Source of the DNA: Patescibacteria group bacterium
GTDB lineage: Bacteria; Patescibacteriota; Minisyncoccia; Phycocordibacterales; Phycocordibacteraceae
Direction of reading: 5' to 3'
Assembly (NCBI GenBank): GCA_018826905.1
Contig: JAHJYC010000004.1
Coordinates: 1 to 62,673 of the forward strand
DNA length: 62,673 nucleotides
Translations under genes and position numbers: made by a program
Shown here: positions 58,584 to 62,673 of the stretch, one piece after another
Layout of the letters: each line of letters opens with the position of its first letter
Numbering within the stretch: the stretch's first letter is position 1
The notes under the pieces: model-generated
Told to the model about the DNA's origin: nothing
The model's input: the letters and a program-made list of their open reading frames with translations, nothing else
Database searches by the model: none

Positions 58584-58874
58584 TTACTCTTTAGTAGTTG
58601 TTGTCTTTTTTGAGCGTCGCTTTGGTTTTGCAAACCCTCCAATTAAAGATATTAGTTGTCCGAACCGGTGCCCCTCTTTCTTAACTCGCTCTCGCACTTC
58701 TCTAATATCATCTCGTATCTGTTCGCTTTCTTCAACAACAATGTCGGTGACTTCCTCAATGTTTTTCAGAACACGCAACACCCGGACTAGAACTAGCACC
58801 AAGAGGACAGATAGCACAACAGCCGCAGCTGTTGCTACGATAAAAAAGATATCCATCTTGAGAAAGTCATCCAT
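58584..58874 (-). CDS. Small membrane protein with a coiled coil (DUF948-like)
   Basis: 96 residues. One hydrophobic helix (residues 9-33) is followed by a heptad-like segment (VLKNIEEVTDIVVEESEQIRDDIREVRERV) and a very basic tail (KPKRRSKKTTTT). This resembles DUF948-type single-span proteins. It could associate with the Lys-rich membrane protein encoded 9 nt downstream. Function unknown. Confidence 0.65.
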   Translation of the reverse strand: MDDFLKMDIFFIVATAAAVVLSVLLVLVLVRVLRVLKNIEEVTDIVVEESEQIRDDIREVRERVKKEGHRFGQLISLIGGFAKPKRRSKKTTTTKE

Positions 58875-58928
58875 CCGTCTGTGTATGGTAGCCCGCCTAC
58901 GTTAAAGAGGCTACCCGTGGATGGGGAT

Positions 58929-59165
58929 TCAATCCGAACGCACTTGGACAAAGCGCGGTCCTGAGTATCCGATCTCTGGCTTATCTACGCTTTCCACAAA
59001 CATTGAAAGAGGACGTACAAACAACTCCGCTGCAGCGTCCTCATAGAGGGGCCTGTACACTACCATTTGCTCCCTAGACTCTGTATGAAGCGCGACACCA
59101 ACAACTTCATACTCCTTTTTAGGATCTTTGAAATGCGTATATACGCCAGAAGGAAGGTTATTCAT
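58929..59165 (-). CDS. DUF1653 protein
   Basis: 78 residues from ATG 59165 (MNNLPSGVYTHFKDPKKEYEV). The sequence GVYTHFKDPKKEYEVVGVA, then VVYRPLYEDAAAELFVRPLSMFVESV is the DUF1653 pattern (G-Y-H-K/x-x-Y-V-x-ALHTE ... YRPLY ... RPL.MF). A small single-domain protein of unknown function, often found near Nudix genes. Its start overlaps the 3' end of the Nudix gene by 8 nt, so the two are probably translated in series. Confidence 0.85.
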   Translation of the reverse strand: MNNLPSGVYTHFKDPKKEYEVVGVALHTESREQMVVYRPLYEDAAAELFVRPLSMFVESVDKPEIGYSGPRFVQVRSD

Positions 59166-59583
59166 GCTCTTTAGTATAAACGATACCCTTCTTCCAGTTT
59201 TCAAGAACCCTTTTACTTGGAAGGAATATATCCTCTGGAAGCTCCTCAAGATTAAACCACTTCCAATTACGAGATTTATGAGGCTCCATAACAACGGGCT
59301 CTCCTTCTAAACAGTCTGCGAGCATTCCAATACTTACGAAATGTTTATCGTACACACAATCATTACTTATACTTATGAGTCCCTGTACTAAGAGATTTGT
59401 AAGGCCTGTCTCCTCATACACCTCTCTGCAGGTAGTTTCCTCAAAAGTTTCTCCTCCTTCAATAAACCCTCCGGGCAATGCCCACAATCCTGCACCATGA
59501 CTGCCTGCTCGCATTCCCAAAAGTATCTTTCCAGCGCGCCGGATAACCACTCCGACTCCAACCCTAGGACGATCGTATTCCAT
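59158..59583 (-). CDS. Nudix hydrolase, MutT-like
   Basis: 141 residues. The Nudix box is GGFIEGGETFEETTCREVYEETG at about residues 38-60, complete with the RE-x-x-EE catalytic residues. GVGVVIRRAGKILLGMR and ALPGGF frame the usual beta strands. It is short, as expected for MutT-like enzymes that clean up or regulate nucleotides. A TATACT ends 6 nt before the ATG. Divergent from the pseudouridine synthase gene, with just 43 nt between the two start codons. Confidence 0.92.
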   Translation of the reverse strand: MEYDRPRVGVGVVIRRAGKILLGMRAGSHGAGLWALPGGFIEGGETFEETTCREVYEETGLTNLLVQGLISISNDCVYDKHFVSIGMLADCLEGEPVVMEPHKSRNWKWFNLEELPEDIFLPSKRVLENWKKGIVYTKEHE

Positions 59584-59589
59584 GTCTGC

Positions 59590-59595
59590 AGTATA
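59590..59595 (-). promoter_or_regulatory. -10 box of the Nudix gene (leaderless)
   Basis: Reverse-strand TATACT ends 6 nt before ATG 59583. Confidence 0.6.
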
Positions 59596-59614
59596 CCAAC
59601 TCCCTCATATGCGC

Positions 59615-59620
59615 TATCGT
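59615..59620 (+). promoter_or_regulatory. Possible -10 box of the pseudouridine synthase gene (leaderless)
   Basis: TATCGT ends 6 nt before ATG 59627. The match is weaker than for the opposite-strand Nudix promoter. Confidence 0.4.
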
Positions 59621-59626
59621 ACAGAG

Positions 59627-60439
59627 ATGAAAAGACCTACTCCTAAAAAGCGTGTTCGCCCAACCCCGACTCCAGCGCCAACCGGGTCTCCTTTTCCTAT
59701 GCGTCTGAATAAGTACCTTGCACTAAAAGGGTACGCAACACGACGAGATGCAGACCTTCTCATTGAGAAGAAGAAGGTGTTTGTTAATGGCACTGTTGCA
59801 CACGTGGGAGACAAAGTACGGGAACTAGATACTGTTGAGGTGCGAAGTGGTGGCCGCCCAAAAGCCTATGCATATCTCGCATTCAATAAGCCGGCTGGCA
59901 TGGACACACACAGGGAAGCAACAGGAGAAAAGAATGTGCTTGATGCGCTCCCTGCAGACATAAAGCGTCTCTCTCTCTTTCCTGTTGGCAGACTAGACAA
60001 AGCTTCACACGGCCTCCTTCTTCTTACGAACGACGGTCGCATAACTGACCGCCTATTGAATCCTAAGCATGCGCACGAGAAGACGTACGAAGTACGTACG
60101 AAGCTTCCATTGCGCAGTAGCTTTAAGGAGAAAATGGAACAAGGGGTTTCCATTGAAGGGTACGTCACAAAACCTGCTCATGTAGAGCTACTTGGAGACA
60201 ATCGTTTTCGTATAACCCTCACAGAAGGAAAGACGCATCAGATTAGACGCATGGTTGTCGCTCTGTTCAATGAAGTGACTGAACTCAAGCGAATTGGGAT
60301 AATGAACATTAAAATGGGCCCAGTGAAGTCTGGTGGCTACCGCCCTATTGAAGGCAAAGAGCTTACAACTTTTCTGCGACTTCTTGGACTTGGTGCGGAA
60401 ACTACTTCTTCCACCCAGACACAGGAAGATCAACTTTAG
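59627..60439 (+). CDS. RsuA/RluB-family pseudouridine synthase
   Basis: 270 residues from ATG 59627 (MKRPTPKKRVRPTPTPAP), chosen because -10-like TATCGT ends 6 nt upstream; in-frame ATGs lie at 59609 and 59582. A basic Pro-rich tail is followed by an S4 RNA-binding domain (RLNKYLALKGYATRRDADLLIEKKKVFVNG) and the catalytic domain with PVGRLDKASHGLLLLTNDG, where the Asp is the nucleophile. RITLTEGKTHQIRRMV is also typical. Modifies rRNA; which site (RluB, RluE, RluF or RsuA type) cannot be decided. Its 3' end overlaps the MGMT-like gene by 38 nt. Confidence 0.9.
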   Translation: MKRPTPKKRVRPTPTPAPTGSPFPMRLNKYLALKGYATRRDADLLIEKKKVFVNGTVAHVGDKVRELDTVEVRSGGRPKAYAYLAFNKPAGMDTHREATGEKNVLDALPADIKRLSLFPVGRLDKASHGLLLLTNDGRITDRLLNPKHAHEKTYEVRTKLPLRSSFKEKMEQGVSIEGYVTKPAHVELLGDNRFRITLTEGKTHQIRRMVVALFNEVTELKRIGIMNIKMGPVKSGGYRPIEGKELTTFLRLLGLGAETTSSTQTQEDQL

Positions 60440-60710
60440 TCCCCTTAAAGGAGACTCCTTCAGCAAGGAGCATCTCTCGCTTTGTCTTAACTCCATACCC
60501 TGCACTGTACCCAGTGAGCGCACCATCGGAGGCGACAACTCGGTGACATGGTGTTTTAGGAATATCAGGATTAGTACGCATTGCAGATCCTACCGCTCTT
60601 GCTGCCTTTGCGTTTCCTGCAAGACGTGCCAACTGGGCATAGGTCGCTACCTTTCCTTTAGGAATCTGACGTGTGAGACTATATACCGTTTCCGTGAAGG
60701 ATGACGTCAT
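60402..60710 (-). CDS. MGMT/ATL-like DNA alkyl-repair protein
   Basis: 102 residues from ATG 60710 (MTSSFTETVYSLTRQIPKGKV); a TATGAT box ends 6 nt upstream, with TTGAGT 17 nt further up. The active-site region PCHRVVASDGALTGYSAGYG holds the alkyl-acceptor Cys of O6-alkylguanine-DNA alkyltransferases, and TYAQLARLAG with ARAVGSAMRTNP is the DNA-binding helix-turn-helix. It lacks the N-terminal domain of full MGMT, as in single-domain forms. Divergent from the cyclo-ligase-like gene, and it overlaps the pseudouridine synthase gene at its 3' end. Confidence 0.9.
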   Translation of the reverse strand: MTSSFTETVYSLTRQIPKGKVATYAQLARLAGNAKAARAVGSAMRTNPDIPKTPCHRVVASDGALTGYSAGYGVKTKREMLLAEGVSFKGTKVDLPVSGWKK

Positions 60711-60716
60711 AGAGGA

Positions 60717-60745
60717 ATCATACTCCTTCACCATTGTTTACTCAA
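60717..60745 (-). promoter_or_regulatory. Promoter of the MGMT-like gene (leaderless)
   Basis: Reverse strand TTGAGT (60745-60740), a 17-nt spacer, and TATGAT (60722-60717), ending 6 nt before ATG 60710. Confidence 0.65.
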
Positions 60746-60750
60746 AAAGG

Positions 60751-60756
60751 TACACT
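60751..60756 (+). promoter_or_regulatory. -10 box of the 5-FTHF cyclo-ligase-like gene (leaderless)
   Basis: TACACT ends 6 nt before ATG 60763. A TTCACC lies 18 nt upstream as a possible -35. It is back to back with the MGMT-like promoter. Confidence 0.5.
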
Positions 60757-60762
60757 CTACCT

Positions 60763-61167
60763 ATGCACTGCGAGGGACTTATAACCTATGAACCGCTTGG
60801 AACTGAACCAGACTGGAGAGCTATTCCAGAATTTGCACACATTCCTGTGCTCTATACCGTTCCCCAGGACAGTGCACAAAACCCCTTTGTTCTGGCAGAA
60901 ATGCTTTGTACTCAATACTTACAGCAACGAATAGCAGTTCTCGTTCCGGGACAACTGTTTGACAAAGAAGGTACGCGACACGGAAGAGGAGGTGGTTGGT
61001 ATGATCGCTTCTTATCTGCGCTCCCTACCTCATGGATAAGGATTGGCATCTGCACTACGGAGCACTACTCAGAGTCCTCGCTCATAAAGCAGGAGTGGGA
61101 TCAATCAATGGACATTCTCTATATACAAGAACTCGCCAGTTCATGGCGAGTTCTCTCTGTTAGCTAA
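60763..61167 (+). CDS. 5-formyltetrahydrofolate cyclo-ligase-like protein, short form
   Basis: 134 residues from ATG 60763 (MHCEGLITYEPLGTEPDW), chosen because TACACT ends 6 nt upstream; the family norm is about 180-200. The nucleotide-binding loop GRGGGWYDRFLSALP and the following IRIGICTTEHYSESSLIKQEWDQSMDILY are diagnostic of the C-terminal half of 5-FTHF cyclo-ligase (YgfA/FAU1), which returns 5-formyl-THF to the folate pool. The usual N-terminal helical segment (R...L..R) is missing, so activity is uncertain. The end of the gene contains an inverted repeat, and its last 8 nt overlap the M23 peptidase gene. Confidence 0.72.
   Translation: MHCEGLITYEPLGTEPDWRAIPEFAHIPVLYTVPQDSAQNPFVLAEMLCTQYLQQRIAVLVPGQLFDKEGTRHGRGGGWYDRFLSALPTSWIRIGICTTEHYSESSLIKQEWDQSMDILYIQELASSWRVLSVS
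61128..61154. terminator. Inverted repeat in the 3' end of the cyclo-ligase-like gene
   Basis: AGAACTCGCCA (61128-61138) and TGGCGAGTTCT (61144-61154) form an 11-bp stem with a 5-nt loop, inside the last codons of the plus-strand gene. CTCTGTT follows. A likely terminator for the plus strand, and possibly for the minus-strand peptidase gene that ends at 61160. Confidence 0.6.
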
Positions 61168-61864
61168 GCTTCTTTTGCTCTTTGATGAGCTCAGCGAGTA
61201 TTCCTCTAAGGAGATTTATTTTCTGCTCAAGAGAGAATTCTTTAGTGAGACGTGGGTACGGGTCTACCGCCTCCCTCCCGTCGCGAATTTCAAAGTGGAG
61301 GTGTGTCACCCCGCCCTTTGCATTCCCTGAGTCACCCACGTACCCAATGAGATCTCCCTGCGTAAGTACGGTGCCCGGTTTAATTCCGTCAGCAATCCGA
61401 TCAAGGTGCATATAGGCAAAGGTCTCGCCGCCCGGGTTTGCGGTGTACACATAGATGCCTGAGCTTCCTCCTTCACCCGTTCTTGTAACTACTGCATCAG
61501 TCGGAGAGGCAATAAACGCTCCGCGTGGCGCAATGAGATCTTGTCCTGCATGAGATCGTGACCCTCCATCACGATCATCTCCAAAGTCTGCCGTTATCTG
61601 ACTTTGTGAAAGACCAAGCACAATGGGGATTGGGAGGTTTTCTACGATATCGTCATCAAGTTTTTTGATCTCTTTCTGAATTGCACTTGAATACCTACTT
61701 CGTGATGACGAACGCTCTGCATAACTACTTCCCTCACGAGAAGAAACGTCTTGCCAATATTTGCTATACGAACGCGTTGCAGCATCAGCTTGTAGCGGTA
61801 TAACTGGCAGCATAAAGAGCGCCAGAAAAACAAGCGCCCGTGCCGGGTGTGTGAATGTACTCAT
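61160..61864 (-). CDS. M23-family peptidase (LytM-like), secreted
   Basis: 234 residues. A signal peptide (residues 1-27, LVFLALFMLPVIPLQADA) precedes a Ser-rich linker and a zinc endopeptidase domain: DRDGGSRSHAGQDLIAPRG supplies H-x3-D, and GVTHLHFEIRDGREAVDPYP supplies the H-x-H. GETFAYMHLDRIADGIKPGTVLTQGDLIGYVGDSG matches the beta-sheet core of LytM/M23. Expected to cleave peptidoglycan cross-bridges outside the membrane, complementing mltG. The gene overlaps the folate gene by 8 nt at its 3' end. Confidence 0.93.
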   Translation of the reverse strand: MSTFTHPARALVFLALFMLPVIPLQADAATRSYSKYWQDVSSREGSSYAERSSSRSRYSSAIQKEIKKLDDDIVENLPIPIVLGLSQSQITADFGDDRDGGSRSHAGQDLIAPRGAFIASPTDAVVTRTGEGGSSGIYVYTANPGGETFAYMHLDRIADGIKPGTVLTQGDLIGYVGDSGNAKGGVTHLHFEIRDGREAVDPYPRLTKEFSLEQKINLLRGILAELIKEQKKLS

Positions 61865-61939
61865 GTCTGTTTAGTTTCTGCCGTAAGTAATAGAGCAGGC
61901 AGTTACTACTACAGACGTATGAATATACAATCCTCTTAC

Positions 61940-61973
61940 ATGAAGAAAGGACCCAAATGGGTCCTTTCTTCAT
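61940..61973. terminator. Perfect 15-bp inverted repeat after the DoxX gene
   Basis: ATGAAGAAAGGACCC (61940-61954), AAAT loop, GGGTCCTTTCTTCAT (61959-61973). It lies 16 nt beyond the stop codon of the minus-strand gene ending at 61990. The 3' arm is T-rich on both strands. Confidence 0.75.
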
Positions 61974-61989
61974 GAAGTATGATCAGAAA

Positions 61990-62412
61990 TTATTTCTGCA
62001 TCATTTTATCCAGCGACCATTTCCCTGGACCGGTAATCATAAGAGAAATTGTTGCGGCAAGGATAAGGAGAATGAATTCATACCCTCCTGCGCTCACAAA
62101 GAATCCCTTACTAATATGCACAGTAAGTAGTGCGACTACTGCAACGATTCCTAGAATACGAGTATTCCAGTACGTAAAGAGACCAAGGATAAGGAGGATA
62201 CCGCCCACCAATTCAGCAGCAATGAGTAGGACAGCAAAGACTGCTGGCATTGGGAAACCAAGTCCTGCAAGGAATCCTGTTACACCAGGGACTCCCATTT
62301 CAAGCTTCTGATACCCATGAAGAGCAAAGATAACTCCAACTACGACCCGTAGAACAAGAGGAGCAAAGTCCTGGAGGTGTGCCGGATAAGAACCATGTAA
62401 GAATGTACGCAT
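61990..62412 (-). CDS. DoxX-family membrane protein
   Basis: 140 residues with four membrane helices. LVLRVVVGVIFALHGYQKLEMGVPGVTGFLAGLGFPMPAVFAVLLIAAELVGGILLILGLFT is the DoxX core (LR...G..F..HG..K and A..E..GG..L..G). DoxX-type proteins are small membrane proteins associated with oxidative stress or redox partners; the exact role is unclear. It is followed by a hairpin terminator and preceded by about 80 nt before the next gene. Confidence 0.9.
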   Translation of the reverse strand: MRTFLHGSYPAHLQDFAPLVLRVVVGVIFALHGYQKLEMGVPGVTGFLAGLGFPMPAVFAVLLIAAELVGGILLILGLFTYWNTRILGIVAVVALLTVHISKGFFVSAGGYEFILLILAATISLMITGPGKWSLDKMMQK

Positions 62413-62490
62413 ACGTGTATGTGATGAATAACCGTACTAATAATAGTAGCCCGCTTCATGAAGAGGGCAACTGGGTACAGTGCACAGTGG

Positions 62491-62673
62491 TTAGTCTCCT
62501 ATTAGTTTGAGCTTTTCCACGCGTGAAAGCTTTTTTAGCAACGCTTCTCTTTTAGATGCCTCACTTCTGCTTACATGCATCTCGCTGTACGCAAGCGTAA
62601 CGGGGCGGCGAGCGTGAGTATACTTTGCACCCTTATCAGTAGTGTTGTGCTCAGTAATTCTTCTTTCAAGATC
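62491..62673 (-). CDS. GIY-YIG nuclease family protein, C-terminal part (cut by window edge)
   Basis: The reverse strand from the right edge reads in frame to TAA at 62491: DLERRITEHNTTDKGAKYTH, then RRPVTLAYSEMHVSRSEASKREALLKKLS. This is the C-terminal half of the YhbQ/UPF0213-type GIY-YIG protein family: the LERRI..HN...KGAKYT.. motif and the ..R.EA...E..LK.L end. About 60 residues are visible. Function of the free-standing forms is unclear; they are probable small DNA nucleases. The GIY and YIG strands lie outside the window. Confidence 0.85.
   Translation of the reverse strand, partial: DLERRITEHNTTDKGAKYTHARRPVTLAYSEMHVSRSEASKREALLKKLSRVEKLKLIGD

Overview
The window looks like a chromosome segment of a Candidate Phyla Radiation (Patescibacteria) bacterium, most likely a Parcubacteria/Kaiserbacteria-type lineage. 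This is inferred from the gene set: a baseplate-J-like envelope protein next to infA, DUF5671, DUF5667, DUF5663 and DUF8128-like proteins, a cysteine-free L36, an AlaRS without its C-terminal domain, short ATP synthase delta and epsilon subunits, and very tight gene packing with most genes on the minus strand. No rRNA, transposase, integrase or CRISPR array was seen.

Layout. 1-3 kb: rpmJ (cut by the edge), infA, a surface protein and a PilM-like actin-fold protein. 2.9-3.1 kb: a predicted ~183-nt structured RNA with its own promoter and terminator. 3-17.8 kb: alaS, an M13 peptidase, a repair/defence-like cluster (ung, a Cas4-like nuclease, an ATP-cone/Mrr nuclease, mnmA), a DUF8128-like membrane protein, a sigma-region-4/HARE-HTH protein, leuS and ychF. 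18-25.6 kb: a quinone reductase-like gene and the complete F-type ATP synthase operon (atpBEFHAGDC). 25.7-27.7 kb: a restriction-modification pair plus a MazG-like gene fused end to end with tRNA-Ala. 28-32.7 kb: mltG, tspO, Nudix, CYTH, ddl and two more tRNAs. 32.7-45.6 kb: uvrC, uvrA and uvrB, a two-subunit ATP-citrate-lyase-like enzyme bracketed by a histidine kinase and a single-domain response regulator, and tgt. 46.4-52.7 kb: an operon with a conjugation-type ATPase, a large alanine-rich membrane protein, a DUF5663-like protein and an FKBP. 52.7-62.7 kb: small membrane proteins, an ECF sigma/DUF5667 pair, Nudix, a pseudouridine synthase, an MGMT-like protein, a 5-FTHF cyclo-ligase-like protein, an M23 peptidase, DoxX and a GIY-YIG fragment.

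Two patterns run through the window. First, many native genes have a -10-like hexamer (usually TATACT or a close variant) ending 6-8 nt before the start codon, so their mRNAs are probably leaderless. Second, four single genes (17920-18141, 34053-34508, 45729-46370, 53168-54322) break this pattern: each has a strong Shine-Dalgarno sequence and a hairpin at its 3' end. Three have a recognisable separate promoter, and the two longest are strikingly GC-rich. None has a recognised function. They look like independently inserted one-gene expression units and are the best candidates here for something undescribed. Several proteins have also lost metal-binding cysteines (L36, UvrC, Tgt).
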